A stretch of 64,000 nt of DNA from CAVSIS01 sp963814875 (GCA_963814875.1 CAWFFJ010000041.1:1-64000), one strand, 5' to 3'; shown: positions 35,779-44,599, counted from the stretch's first letter. Program-made: numbers and translations. The notes: generated by a model not told the origin, from the letters alone.

Positions 35779-37536
35779 ATGGGTCGGACATCCCGGAAGC
35801 TCGAACCGGCGCCCGTCGCGCCTGGATGGGTGGTCACCGCCTGTGGCCTGCTGTTCGCAGCCGTTGAGGTGGTCGTCATCCCAGGAGCCTCGAGCCCCTT
35901 CCGTCTGCCCAAGGAGGCCCTCGCCGTCGGCGGCCTCGTGGTCCTCGGGGCGCTGGTCTGCCTGCTCAAGGCGCGCGCTTTCGAGCTGCCCCGTGGCCCG
36001 CTCACCGTGGTGCTCGCCGCCCTGCCGATACTCGCCGCCATCTCGGCACTGTGGGCCGCGAGCCCGCGCACCGCCCTCCTGACGGCTGCCGCCTCCGCGG
36101 TGTGGGTAGCCTCCGCAGTTACGCTGGCGCAGCTCGGCCGACCGACCCGACGACGGATCGCGATCTGGACCTCGCTCGGCGTGCTGGCGTCGGCGCTCGC
36201 GATGGTGGCGGAACGGCTGGGCTCGCCGCTACTCGAAATCGAGCCCTCCGGAACCGCCTCCCGCCTCGAGCTCACCGGCCTGACCGGCAACCCCGCCGAC
36301 CTCGCCCTGGCGGCGGTGCTGCTGCTGCCGCTGCTGGTGTCGGCTTTGGTCCGCGCCCACCCGGCCGGGCGTCGGTGGCTGCTGCCGGTGGTCCTTGCCG
36401 TCGCCTCGCTCGCCACCCGGACCCTGACAGCGGCCGTCGCGGTGGCGACGATGGTGGTCGTGATCGCGATCGTGACACCGAGCCGCAAGCTACGGATCGC
36501 CGTTACCGTTGCGGCGCTGCTCGCACTCTGCGTCGTCCCGTTCACCCCGCTCGGCACGCGGTTGATGGCATCGGGGAAGCGGCTCGCGCAGGGCGACCTC
36601 TACGACCTGTTCTCGGCCCGCGCCGACGGTTGGACGGCGGCTGCCGAGATGATCATCGAGCACCCGCTGACAGGTGTCGGAGCGGGCCACTTCGACCGCG
36701 CCTACTACCCCGCCAGGGTCGCCTGGCTCACGGAACGTGGAGAGGTCGGGCAGCGCGGCGAGCTGGCGACCCACTTCGAGTGGGCGCACTGCGAGCCGCT
36801 GCAGGTCGTCGCCGAGCTCGGCGCACCGGGATGGCTGTGGCTGTCCGGGCTGCTCGCGGCGCTCGGCTGGCACTGGCGACGGACCGACAGCCCACTGATC
36901 GCCCTCTCCGCCTGCGCAGTGGTGCCGTTCGTTCTGATCCACTACCCGGCCCGGCTCGCGGTCGGCCTGGTGCCGCTCACGCTGATCGCGGCCGCGCTGC
37001 TCGCGCGCGAGCCCAAGGTGCGCCTCGAGATCCCGACGCTAGCGGGTCGTCGGGCACTGTGCGCTGCGGCGGTCACAGTGGCCGCGGCGATCATCATCTG
37101 GCAGTCGAGCCGGGTCTCCCTGGACCGCTGGCGCGGTCAGGCCGAGAGCCGGCTCACCGCTGCCGCCAGGCTGCAGCCGGCCGCGAGGGCGCAGGTGCTG
37201 ACCGATCTCGAGCGGCAGGCGCTCGGGCGTGTCGACGGTGTCACGGCGACCACCGGCGACCTGTGGCGTCTGGTCGGCCGCGCCCGGCTGCTCCGCGATG
37301 CGCCGCGCCCGGCAGAGGCCGCGTTCCAGACCGCGATGACGGTGTGGCCCCACGAGGAGGCGGAGTTCGGACTCGGCCTCGCCCTCGCCGCTCAGGGGCG
37401 CCGCGTCGAGGCAGTGGCCCACCTCACCCGCGTGTGCCGGACCAACCCGTCGCTGACGGCGCTGATCACGGATTCCGACCTCCGCCAGACGGTCGAGGAG
37501 GCCCTTAACGCCATTGCACGGTCCGGCCACGGCTGA
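35779..37536 (+). CDS. O-antigen ligase/polymerase-like membrane protein
   Basis: A 585-residue protein with ten or more hydrophobic spans in residues 15-430. The Wzy_C/WaaL-type periplasmic loop includes GWTAAAEMIIEHPLTGVGAGHFDRAYYP and a later FEWAHCEPLQVVAELG. The C-terminal 150 residues are soluble and TPR-like (AEAAFQTAMTVWPHEEAEFGLG). It would polymerise or ligate lipid-linked glycans at the outer face of the inner membrane. It lies within the polysaccharide region and is convergent with the GT4 gene. Confidence 0.87.
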   Translation: MGRTSRKLEPAPVAPGWVVTACGLLFAAVEVVVIPGASSPFRLPKEALAVGGLVVLGALVCLLKARAFELPRGPLTVVLAALPILAAISALWAASPRTALLTAAASAVWVASAVTLAQLGRPTRRRIAIWTSLGVLASALAMVAERLGSPLLEIEPSGTASRLELTGLTGNPADLALAAVLLLPLLVSALVRAHPAGRRWLLPVVLAVASLATRTLTAAVAVATMVVVIAIVTPSRKLRIAVTVAALLALCVVPFTPLGTRLMASGKRLAQGDLYDLFSARADGWTAAAEMIIEHPLTGVGAGHFDRAYYPARVAWLTERGEVGQRGELATHFEWAHCEPLQVVAELGAPGWLWLSGLLAALGWHWRRTDSPLIALSACAVVPFVLIHYPARLAVGLVPLTLIAAALLAREPKVRLEIPTLAGRRALCAAAVTVAAAIIIWQSSRVSLDRWRGQAESRLTAAARLQPAARAQVLTDLERQALGRVDGVTATTGDLWRLVGRARLLRDAPRPAEAAFQTAMTVWPHEEAEFGLGLALAAQGRRVEAVAHLTRVCRTNPSLTALITDSDLRQTVEEALNAIARSGHG

Positions 37537-37624
37537 GTGCCGGCACGATCCGCACAGCGCGAGAGCCGGAGCTCACCACGACCCACTTGTGGTGCGGGGC
37601 TGCAGGCGGCTGCTACGCTGAACT

Positions 37625-37652
37625 CCTCTGAGCCTCTGTGTCTCTGTGGTTT
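37625..37652 (-). repeat. CACAGAGACACAGAG-type dispersed repeat, copy 3
   Basis: agcctctgtgtctctgtggtt, the reverse complement of the repeat at 12.5 and 63.66 kb, lies between the convergent O-antigen ligase-like and GT4 genes. A short hairpin (CACCAC and GTGGTG arms) precedes it at about 37576-37596. Confidence 0.7.
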
Positions 37653-37667
37653 GTCAGTCCGCCGACG

Positions 37668-38825
37668 CTACCGCAGCGCCTGCTCGACGGCGGCGCGGAT
37701 CGCGGCGCGGACGGTTTCCGGACGGTAGTGGCGCACCCACACCGCGTGGCCGCGCGCCGCGAGCTCCGCCGCTTCGGCCGGATCCTGTAGTAGCCGCACG
37801 AGGGTGTCCACCCACTCCGCAGGGCCGTCGGCCACCGCGACCCCGGATGCGGGATCGTCCTCGAGCCCGGCGGCCGTCCACGGGTGCGCCACCACCGGCC
37901 GGCCGGCCGCCCACGCCTCGAGGACCTTCATCGGTACCCCCGAGCCCGTCGCCATCGGCGCCACGGCCACGGTCGCTGCAGCGAGGCTCGGCCCGAGATC
38001 TGGCAGGTCGCCACGCACCTCCACCCCGGGCAGGGCGGCGAGGGCACGCACCGCTCGTGCCGGGCGCGCGCCGGCGAGCAGCCAGCGTGCGTCGGGGACG
38101 CGGGCCTTGAGCGCCGGCCACACCTCGCTTGCGAAGCGACACGCGGCGAGCACGGTCGGACGGTAGCCGAGGTTCCCCGAGAGGAGCACGGTGGGCGGAC
38201 CGGCCGGTGGTGCGGACGGCCTGCTCGGAGCTGCCGCTGCGACCGGGACCATCCGCCCCCGCGTACCCGCGCCGAGCGCCTCGAGATCGCGCCTCGCCAC
38301 CGCGGTCACCACCCGGGAACGGTCGACCAACCATGCTTCCCGCCGGGCGCAGCGGGAGGCCTCGGCGCGCAGCATGCGGGCGAGCGGACCCTTCGCAGTC
38401 TCGGCGGCGCGCGTGAAGTGGAGCGCCATCGAGTCGATCGCGTCGAACACGACCGGAGTCTGGGCAGCGCGGAGCGCGATCACCTCGACCGCCCAGGCGG
38501 AGCGTACGAGCTGCACCACCGCGACGTCCCACGGGTCAGCGGCCAGCGCCCGCTCGAGCGCGCGCCGCGCCCTGCGGCCCGCGTACAGACCCTCCTGGGC
38601 GGGGCGGCCCGCCAGGACGGTGCGAGCGGCTCCGGCGAGGGCCGCGACGCCGGGTCGCGGTGCAAGCCAGATCCGCGGACCGCCGGCCGGCACGTCGGCC
38701 GCCGAGCCGGGCGCGACCAGACCCAGCTCCGCGTCGTCGAGCGCCTCGATCCACTGCCCGGTCCGGACCTCGTTACCGCGTCGGCCCGGAAAGGGCAGCC
38801 GGCTGGCGACGATCAGGATCCGCAG
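37668..38825 (-). CDS. GT4-family glycosyltransferase, apparent CTG start
   Basis: The GT-B enzyme has VVFDAIDSMALHF, TVLLSGNLGYRPTV, GVEVRGDLPDLGPSL and the nucleotide-sugar site VAPMATGSGVPMKVLEAWAAG. The first ATG/GTG/TTG (GTG 38693) would omit a conserved N-terminus that reads straight on upstream as RILIVASRLPFPGRRGNEV, the first Rossmann strand and glycine loop of GT4 enzymes. No ATG, GTG or TTG exists between the upstream in-frame stop and that segment, but CTG 38825 sits six bases after AGGGGG and directly before RILIV. I therefore use CTG (385 residues). A single-base error turning ATG into CTG is the alternative. Confidence 0.8.
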   Translation of the reverse strand: MRILIVASRLPFPGRRGNEVRTGQWIEALDDAELGLVAPGSAADVPAGGPRIWLAPRPGVAALAGAARTVLAGRPAQEGLYAGRRARRALERALAADPWDVAVVQLVRSAWAVEVIALRAAQTPVVFDAIDSMALHFTRAAETAKGPLARMLRAEASRCARREAWLVDRSRVVTAVARRDLEALGAGTRGRMVPVAAAAPSRPSAPPAGPPTVLLSGNLGYRPTVLAACRFASEVWPALKARVPDARWLLAGARPARAVRALAALPGVEVRGDLPDLGPSLAAATVAVAPMATGSGVPMKVLEAWAAGRPVVAHPWTAAGLEDDPASGVAVADGPAEWVDTLVRLLQDPAEAAELAARGHAVWVRHYRPETVRAAIRAAVEQALR

Positions 38826-38924
38826 CCCAGACCCCCTGGCCCGCGTGGAGCCCTTGCGCTGCGCGGTGTGCGCCGGGCGGCGCGCAGTTCCTCAGCCGTG
38901 AGCGAGCACTTCACTCCTCACTCC

Positions 38925-40040
38925 TCACCCTTCACTCCCATAGAACTCGGCGATCGCCGCCACCACCTCCTCGAGCTCGGCGAGGGTCAGCTCGGGGAAG
39001 ACCGGCAGCGCGAGGACCTCGCGACTGGCCTGCTCGGCGACCGGGAGGTCGCCTTCGCGGTAGCCGAGCTCGGCGAAGCAGGGTTGAAGGTGAAGAGGCA
39101 GGGGGTAGTAGACCGCCTGGCCGATGCCGCGCTCCGCGAGGCTGGCGCGCAGCTCGTCGCGCCGCGGGACGCGTACCACGTACTGGTTGAAAGTGTGGCC
39201 GCGACCGGGCACCTCGGCCGGCAGCCCGACGATCTCGTCGAGCCCGGCGTCGTGGAACAGGTGGGCGTACCGGCGGGCGTTGGCCCGGCGGCCCTCGACC
39301 CAGGCCGCGACGTGGGGCAGCTTGACCCGGAGGATCGCCGCCTGCAAGGCGTCGAGGCGGAAGTTGCCGCCGATCCGGGGATGGAGGTAAACACCCGACT
39401 GACCGTGCACGCGCAGCTCCTTGAGCAGGCGCGCGAGCTCGTCATCGTGGGTCGTGACCATGCCGCCGTCGCCGAAGCAACCGAGGTTCTTCGACGGGAA
39501 GAACGAGAACGCTCCCATGCATCCGATCCCGCCGACGAGGGTGCCCGCGAAGCTGGCACCCCACGACTGCGCGCAGTCCTCGAGCACGGGCACCGCCCCG
39601 CAGGCGTCACGAAGAGCGCCGAGGTCGGCCGACTGACCGAAGAGGTGGACCGGAACCACCGCCTTGGTCCGAGGACCGAGGCGGGCCGCAAGCTGGCCGG
39701 GGTCGATGCAGTAGTCGACGGGGTCGACGTCGACGAAGACCGGGCGGGCGCCGAGCCGGGACACCACCCCGGCGGTGGCAAAGAAGGTGAAGGTCGGCAC
39801 CACCACCTCGTCCCCCGAACCAACGCCGAGCGCCATCAGGGCGACCAGGAGAGCGTCCGTGCCCGAGCTCATGCCGATCGCGTGCCGCACGCCGAGGGCG
39901 GCGGCGGCCTCGCGCTCGAAGGCCTCGACCTCGGCGCCGAGAATGAAACGCTGGCTCGTGCACACGCGGCCGATGGCTTCCTCGATGTCGCCGTGCAGAG
40001 GGGCGTATTGACGGGTCAGGTCGAGCAGGGGCACAGGCAT
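38925..40040 (-). CDS. DegT/DnrJ/EryC1/StrS sugar aminotransferase
   Basis: A 371-residue PLP enzyme that aminates nucleotide-linked keto-sugars. VPLLDLTRQYAPLHGDI, SGTDALLVALMALGVG, VPTFTFFATAGVV, EDCAQSWGASF and the PLP Lys in FSFFPSKNLGCFGDGG are all present. Length is standard. GGAGAG precedes ATG 40040. It probably supplies an amino sugar to the neighbouring transferases. The next gene (GT4) begins 99 bp downstream. Confidence 0.93.
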   Translation of the reverse strand: MPVPLLDLTRQYAPLHGDIEEAIGRVCTSQRFILGAEVEAFEREAAAALGVRHAIGMSSGTDALLVALMALGVGSGDEVVVPTFTFFATAGVVSRLGARPVFVDVDPVDYCIDPGQLAARLGPRTKAVVPVHLFGQSADLGALRDACGAVPVLEDCAQSWGASFAGTLVGGIGCMGAFSFFPSKNLGCFGDGGMVTTHDDELARLLKELRVHGQSGVYLHPRIGGNFRLDALQAAILRVKLPHVAAWVEGRRANARRYAHLFHDAGLDEIVGLPAEVPGRGHTFNQYVVRVPRRDELRASLAERGIGQAVYYPLPLHLQPCFAELGYREGDLPVAEQASREVLALPVFPELTLAELEEVVAAIAEFYGSEG

Positions 40041-40223
40041 GAGGCTCTCCTTCGGGCGTCGCGCAGTCTCGAGTCCGCAGCCGGCAGCCCGTCGCGGCCG
40101 CTCGGCCGCGGCGGCGCACCCGGCGTGCGTGATCCGGGCAGCCCACCCTCCGCCGCGACGCTGTCGTCACGGAGAGTGCCTCTCGGAAGGACTGCAGGAT
40201 AAACCAGAACCCGTGAAAGGCGA

Positions 40224-40472
40224 GCCTGCATTTCTCACCACATCACGTCGCGAGGGCGCCGAAATGGCTGTCAGCGCGGAGCAATCGAGCAGCGAGGCGC
40301 CGAGTCGGACACCCGCCGGGGGGTTGGAGGTTGGGAGGATGCGGGGGCGGCGGGTCTGTGAGGGGCGGGGGGTGGAAATGAGTACATACGTCGCAGGCGA
40401 CGAGTTGTGAGAGGGCCCGCGCTGGCTGGCAGGTCGGCGCCCGCAGTAGGGAGGTGGTGAGACGTGAAGGCT
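40224..40472. mobile_element. MITE-like hairpin element, copy A (249 bp)
   Basis: The ends are imperfect inverted repeats: AGCCTGCATTTCTCACCAC on the left and, read inward on the other strand, AGCCTTCACGTCTCACCAC on the right (19 of 24 end positions match). Internal blocks match copy B at 43778-43959: GTCGCGAGGGCGCCGA after the left end, ACATACGTCGCAGGCG, GAGGGCCCGCG and CCGCAGTAGGGAGG before the right end. No ORF is credible. It fills the 505-bp gap between the aminotransferase and ugd, whose other bases show only the ugd promoter. Confidence 0.7.
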
Positions 40473-40507
40473 AAGGGGCGCGGCTTCAGGCTGTGAGCCG
40501 GCTCTGC

Positions 40508-40540
40508 TAGGATTCGGCCCGCCACGCGTCTCAAGGAGGA
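40508..40540 (+). promoter_or_regulatory. ugd promoter -10 and ribosome-binding site
   Basis: TAGGAT at 40508-40513 with a weak TTCAGG 17 bases upstream (40485-40490), then AAGGAGGA at 40533-40540, five bases before ATG 40546. This is an ordinary leadered start, unlike the leaderless pattern elsewhere in the window. Confidence 0.5.
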
Positions 40541-40545
40541 CTCTC

Positions 40546-41868
40546 ATGCACATCTGCGTCGTTGGCACCGGGTATGTCGGTCTCGTGACGGGCGCCTGCC
40601 TGGCCGACTTCGGCATGGACGTCACCTGCGTCGACAAAGACGCGAGCAAGATCGAGATGCTCCTCAAGGGCGAGATCCCGATCTACGAGCCCGGCCTCGA
40701 CGCCCTGGTGGCGAAGAACGTGAAGCAGCACCGGCTGCACTTCACCACCGAGCTCGCGAGCTCGATCCAGAAGGCGTTGGCGGTCTTCATCGCGGTCGGC
40801 ACCCCGCCACGCGAGGACGGCTCGGCGGACCTCTCCTACGTCATCGAGGTCGCCGACGCGATCGCGGAGAATCTCAACGGCTACAAGGTGATCGTCACCA
40901 AGTCGACGGTTCCGATCGGGACCGGGCAGATGATCGAACGCATCCTCGGCGAGCGTACAGGAGGCAAGCACCCGTTTTCGGTCGTCTCCAACCCCGAGTT
41001 CCTGCGCGAAGGGTCGGCGATCGCCGACTTCATGCGTCCTGACCGGGTGGTCATCGGAGCTCGCGACCCTCAGGCGATCGCGATTATGAAGGACATCTAC
41101 TCGCCGCTCTATCTGATCGAGACCCCGTTCGTGATCACCAACGTCGAGTCCTCCGAGCTCATCAAGTACGCCTCCAACGCCTTCCTGGCGACCAAGATCA
41201 CCTTCATCAACGAGGTCGCCGAGCTGTGTGAGCTGCTCGGCGCCGACGTCCACCACGTCGCCAAGGGGATGGGCCTCGACAACCGGATCGGTTCGAAGTT
41301 CCTCCACCCCGGACCCGGCTATGGCGGCTCGTGCTTCCCCAAGGACACCCAGGCGCTGACCGACATCGCACGCCAGGCCGGCCGCCCGTTCGACATCGTC
41401 GAGACCGTCGTGCGGGTCAACGACCGCGTCAAGCAGCGCTCGGTGGAGAAGGTCCGCGCCGCCCTCGGAGGTCCGGTCGAGGGCTCGACCGTGGCGATCC
41501 TGGGCCTGTCGTTCAAGCCCGAGACCGACGACATGCGCGACTCGCCTTCGATCCCGCTGATTACCTCCCTGGTGGCGGAGGGAGCGACGGTGCGTGCCTT
41601 CGACCCGGCGGGGATGGCCAACGCCCGCGCGGTGCTGCCGAAGTCGGTGATCTACTGCGAGGACTCGTACCAGGTCGTCGAAGGCGCCGACATCGTGGTG
41701 ATCGTGACCGAGTGGAACCAGTTCAGGTCGCTGGACCTCGGCAAGCTGCGCGAAGCGATGCGCCGGCCGGTCATGGTCGACCTGCGCAACGTCTACGATC
41801 CAGGCAAGATGCGCGAGGCCGGCTTCACCTACGACAGCGTCGGCCGCGCGGCGAAGGACCTGCCGTAG
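40546..41868 (+). CDS. ugd: UDP-glucose 6-dehydrogenase
   Basis: A 440-residue NAD-dependent enzyme oxidising UDP-glucose to UDP-glucuronate for polysaccharide synthesis. The N-terminal Rossmann VGTGYVGLVTGACLADFG, the catalytic Cys in GPGYGGSCFPKD, Lys in ASNAFLATKITFINE and the C-terminal LGLSFKPETDDMRDSPS are intact. Length is standard. It ends the polysaccharide region and is flanked by the two MITE-like elements. Confidence 0.96.
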   Translation: MHICVVGTGYVGLVTGACLADFGMDVTCVDKDASKIEMLLKGEIPIYEPGLDALVAKNVKQHRLHFTTELASSIQKALAVFIAVGTPPREDGSADLSYVIEVADAIAENLNGYKVIVTKSTVPIGTGQMIERILGERTGGKHPFSVVSNPEFLREGSAIADFMRPDRVVIGARDPQAIAIMKDIYSPLYLIETPFVITNVESSELIKYASNAFLATKITFINEVAELCELLGADVHHVAKGMGLDNRIGSKFLHPGPGYGGSCFPKDTQALTDIARQAGRPFDIVETVVRVNDRVKQRSVEKVRAALGGPVEGSTVAILGLSFKPETDDMRDSPSIPLITSLVAEGATVRAFDPAGMANARAVLPKSVIYCEDSYQVVEGADIVVIVTEWNQFRSLDLGKLREAMRRPVMVDLRNVYDPGKMREAGFTYDSVGRAAKDLP

Positions 41869-42084
41869 GCGCGTCGCACGTCGTTTGAACAGCGAGGAAG
41901 TTGTTCCGACGATAGAGACCCCGGGGTCCGCGGCCTGCGGCCGCTGACCTCCCAGGGCGCCGCAGAGCCGTCCGAGCAGCGGCTGCTCGGTCGTCTCTTC
42001 GCCACCCTGCGCCGATCCGCTGACGCTGATCGCCGGGGTCACCCGAACCCGGAACACCCAAGCAGCTCCAGCGAAGGGACCCGC

Positions 42085-42095
42085 CCCGCCACCCC
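42085..42095 (+). repeat. Left target-site duplication of the IS
   Basis: CCCGCCACCCC directly abuts the left end of the insertion sequence and is repeated exactly at 43463-43473. An 11-bp duplication fits the 9-12 bp usual for IS4-type elements. Confidence 0.85.
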
Positions 42096-43462
42096 CATAT
42101 GCGCTAACTTACCAATCGGCGGAGCCGAATGATGAGCGGCGTTTGCTGTTTGCGTCTGCGTCGTGGAGATTCGAAGAAGAAGCGGCGAGTTCGGCGCGAC
42201 GCAGAGATCCACCGTGTGAGGCTGACCTCTCCTAGAAGGCCCGCGGAGATGGAGTCAGCGAGGATGCGCTGGATTCGCCAAAGCGAAGGGGGGCGTTCGT
42301 TCCAGTCGGAATCCCCAGGGGGAAAAGGCGAGGTAAGCCTCGGTGAGTTCCTCAAGGAGCAGAGCGGCAAGCAGCTTTGCGTAGATGTACGTTTGGATGA
42401 GACGGGGGTCCTTGGCAGGGAGCTCGCCCAGATCGAGCAAGCCCTTAAGGCGTTTGAAGACGAGCTCGATCTGCCACCGCAGGCGATAGGTCTCCAGCAC
42501 CTGGGCGGGCGCGAGCTGAGCCGAGGACAACGAGGTCAGGACGAGGAAGTAGCTCGCCGCTTCGAGGGTGCGGGGATCGGGCGTGCGGCACTTGCGGGAG
42601 CGCTCCTTGAGGGCTCTGGTTCGCGCAGCCTGCGCAGCTGGCTCGGTCTTGCGTACGGCCACGAGGCGAGCCGGAAACGGGGTGACTCTGCCCTTGCCCT
42701 TGGGAGCCACCATCACGGAGAACTCACCAACCTCTCCCTCTGCGAGGCGCCGGAGGTTCTCCAAGAGGTGAAACTGAGTACCGTCGGGGCAGTCCAGCGG
42801 CACGTTCTGCCAGTTCATGCGGATCAAGAAGTCGCCACCGGAGGCAACCACGGCCGCCAGACCCTTGCAGTGGGAGTAGCCCTGATCACCGACGACAACC
42901 TCGCCCGGGGCAATGCAGAAGCGCTTGAGAGTCTCGCCCCCCTTCACCGTTGTCAGCTCCACGTGGTCAATGGCGAACCTCCTGAGATCGAAGCCCATAT
43001 GAACGCGCCAGTCGGTGCCAGTGCTTCCAGGCTCAGACACAACGGTGGCATCGACGAGGCGCAGGTGCAGGTCTGTGCGGGTATCGGAGGCGGCCGCCGC
43101 CCTTTCTGCTAACTTTTCTCCAAGCAGCTGCCCGAGCCATCCGGAGGCGGCCCTCAACCTCTTGAGCAGGGCAACATCCGAGATAGACGCCACCCCGACA
43201 GTCTCCGCCCAGGCCGCAGTCTGTCGCAGCGACAAGCCGCAGCATGCATAAACCAGGGCCAGTCGAAGGAGATCAGAAGCCTCTGAAATACAGCGTCTTC
43301 GCCTCAGGGCACCACACGCCCTCGCACTCGCATTGAGGGCTTCATCCGATGGCAAGAACGACAGCAAGAACGGCCACTGATGCTCAAGCGCAGTCTGGGT
43401 GTCCATGATGACACCGTAGTCCAGCCAACCAGAGGCGTCAAGCTGTTAAGTTAGCGCATATG
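42096..43462. mobile_element. Complete IS4-family insertion sequence (1367 bp)
   Basis: The termini are perfect 16-bp inverted repeats, CATATGCGCTAACTTA at 42096-42111 and its complement at 43447-43462, bounded by an exact 11-bp direct repeat. It carries one transposase gene on the minus strand. Intact ends, duplication and ORF indicate a recent insertion. It landed in the gene-free stretch after ugd, 316 bp before MITE-like copy B. Confidence 0.93.
42255..43406 (-). CDS. IS4-family DDE transposase
   Basis: A 383-residue transposase. The catalytic acidic residues lie in LRLVDATVV, VVVGDQGYS and the terminal YRLRWQIELVFKRLKG, which fits the IS4 signature Y-2x-R-3x-E-6x-K exactly. The N-terminal helical region (SEASDLLRLALVYACCGLSLRQTA) resembles other IS4 proteins. 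It is full length, starting at ATG 43406, 56 bp inside the right end. Confidence 0.95.
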   Translation of the reverse strand: MDTQTALEHQWPFLLSFLPSDEALNASARACGALRRRRCISEASDLLRLALVYACCGLSLRQTAAWAETVGVASISDVALLKRLRAASGWLGQLLGEKLAERAAAASDTRTDLHLRLVDATVVSEPGSTGTDWRVHMGFDLRRFAIDHVELTTVKGGETLKRFCIAPGEVVVGDQGYSHCKGLAAVVASGGDFLIRMNWQNVPLDCPDGTQFHLLENLRRLAEGEVGEFSVMVAPKGKGRVTPFPARLVAVRKTEPAAQAARTRALKERSRKCRTPDPRTLEAASYFLVLTSLSSAQLAPAQVLETYRLRWQIELVFKRLKGLLDLGELPAKDPRLIQTYIYAKLLAALLLEELTEAYLAFSPWGFRLERTPPFALANPAHPR

Positions 43463-43473
43463 CCCGCCACCCC
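43463..43473 (+). repeat. Right target-site duplication of the IS
   Basis: An exact copy of CCCGCCACCCC found at 42085-42095, directly following the right terminal repeat. Confidence 0.85.
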
Positions 43474-43712
43474 CCACCCACCACCCTCAGAGAGCCGCAC
43501 ATGGGGATCGCTTCGCGCTCCTCCCTGCGCGCCTCCCCGAGGGGTGCAGAAAGACAAAGAGTGTCATCGCAGGCTGCTTCGAGACGACTCTCGCAACCCC
43601 GCATCGACACCGACCATGGCGCAACCTGCCCGACAACCTCTCTGTCGCCACCCATCGCGCACCGGCAAAGGCACTGGCGTGCGAAGAGCGACCCTAGATT
43701 TTCCTTCTCCGC

Positions 43713-43773
43713 CCCTCGGAGCGCCGTACATGGCGGAGCACCCGGGGCTCCGACCTGCACGGCGCTCCGAGGG
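43713..43773. repeat. 15-bp perfect inverted repeat
   Basis: CCCTCGGAGCGCCGT at 43713-43727 and its exact complement at 43759-43773 enclose 31 bases, four bases before the left end of MITE-like copy B. The whole interval 43474-44159 shows no supportable gene: a 224-codon plus-strand frame is Arg/Ala/Ser-rich without motifs. Confidence 0.6.
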
Positions 43774-43777
43774 TGGC

Positions 43778-43959
43778 AGCCTGCATGTCCCGCCACCTCC
43801 CGTTGCGAGGGCGCCGAGGCGCCTGCCATCGCGGAGCACTCGAGCGGCGAGCCGCCGAGGCGTATGTGCACATACGTCGCAGGCGCCTCGTCGCGAAGAG
43901 GGCCCGCGATAGCTGGTGCATCGGCGGCCGCAGTAGGGAGGCGGCGGGACATGCAGGCT
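43778..43959. mobile_element. MITE-like hairpin element, copy B (182 bp)
   Basis: The terminal inverted repeats match at 23 of 24 positions: AGCCTGCATGTCCCGCCAC on the left (43778 on) and the complement of AGCCTGCATGTCCCGCCGC on the right (ending 43959). The centre holds the palindrome TATGTGCACATA and blocks shared with copy A. It has no ORF, so any movement would depend on another transposase. Its ends do not resemble the nearby IS4 ends. Confidence 0.72.
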
Positions 43960-44159
43960 CGGGGGGCGGCGGGGCGGGACGAATCGCGCATCGCGGACCC
44001 CCAATCGAGAGGACGTTCGAGTCGGAACTTACGGGCCTTGCGAGGCCCCGGGCGGCCTGCGGAGCAGCACGCCTGGATCGCGGCTCCGGCCGCGATCTCC
44101 GGGGCCCGTGACCGCGACCCCGAAGGCCCAGTGATCACGTACCCGCTTGCACACAGCGC

Positions 44160-44165
44160 TAGACT
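44160..44165 (+). promoter_or_regulatory. -10 element six bases from ATG
   Basis: TAGACT, six bases before ATG 44172, with no ribosome-binding site between: a predicted leaderless start for the S4-domain gene. Confidence 0.45.
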
Positions 44166-44171
44166 CGACGG

Positions 44172-44576
44172 ATGAGCGACGAGACCCCGGACGCGATGCG
44201 CCTCGACATCTGGTTGGACGTCGCCTGCCTCTGCAGGACCCGCTCGCAGGCCCAGACCGCCTGCAAGGCGGGCCGGGTGACGGTCAACGGCGACCGCGGG
44301 ACGCCCCATCGCATGGTGCGACCCGGCGACGAGGTCCGCATCGGCCTGCCGGGCGGCCGCACGCGCATCATCGAGGTCCGCGAGCTCGCCGCGGCCTCGG
44401 TCTCCAAGGCCCGCGCCCGCGAGCTCTACGAGGACCACACGCCGCCGCCGACTCCGGAGGAGATCGAGGCGCGGCGGATGCAGCGGCTCGCCCAGCCGCC
44501 GCGACGGCTGCCCGGGGCGGGCGCTCCGAAGAAGAAGGAACGCCGCGAGCTCCGCCGGATCAAGGAGGAGTGGTAG
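44172..44576 (+). CDS. S4-domain RNA-binding protein (Hsp15-like)
   Basis: A 134-residue protein. The S4 domain spans residues about 9-70 (MRLDIWLDVACLCRTRSQAQTACKAGRVTVNG, then VRPGDEVRIGLPGG). A basic helical tail ends KKKERRELRRIKEEW. This is the Hsp15/YrfH/RlbA layout, whose members bind 50S subunits or rRNA carrying stalled peptidyl-tRNA. It directly precedes recO, which has its own apparent -10. Confidence 0.85.
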   Translation: MSDETPDAMRLDIWLDVACLCRTRSQAQTACKAGRVTVNGDRGTPHRMVRPGDEVRIGLPGGRTRIIEVRELAAASVSKARARELYEDHTPPPTPEEIEARRMQRLAQPPRRLPGAGAPKKKERRELRRIKEEW

Positions 44577-44599
44577 CCGGCGCGCGCTACCATGGCCCG

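Noticed and set aside
40531..42057. 508-codon minus-strand frame opposite ugd
   Set aside because: Shadow of ugd; no recognisable motif and no start signal.
43501..44175. 224-codon plus-strand frame after the IS
   Set aside because: Runs through the inverted repeats and MITE-like copy B; Arg/Ala/Ser/Pro-rich low-complexity protein without motif.
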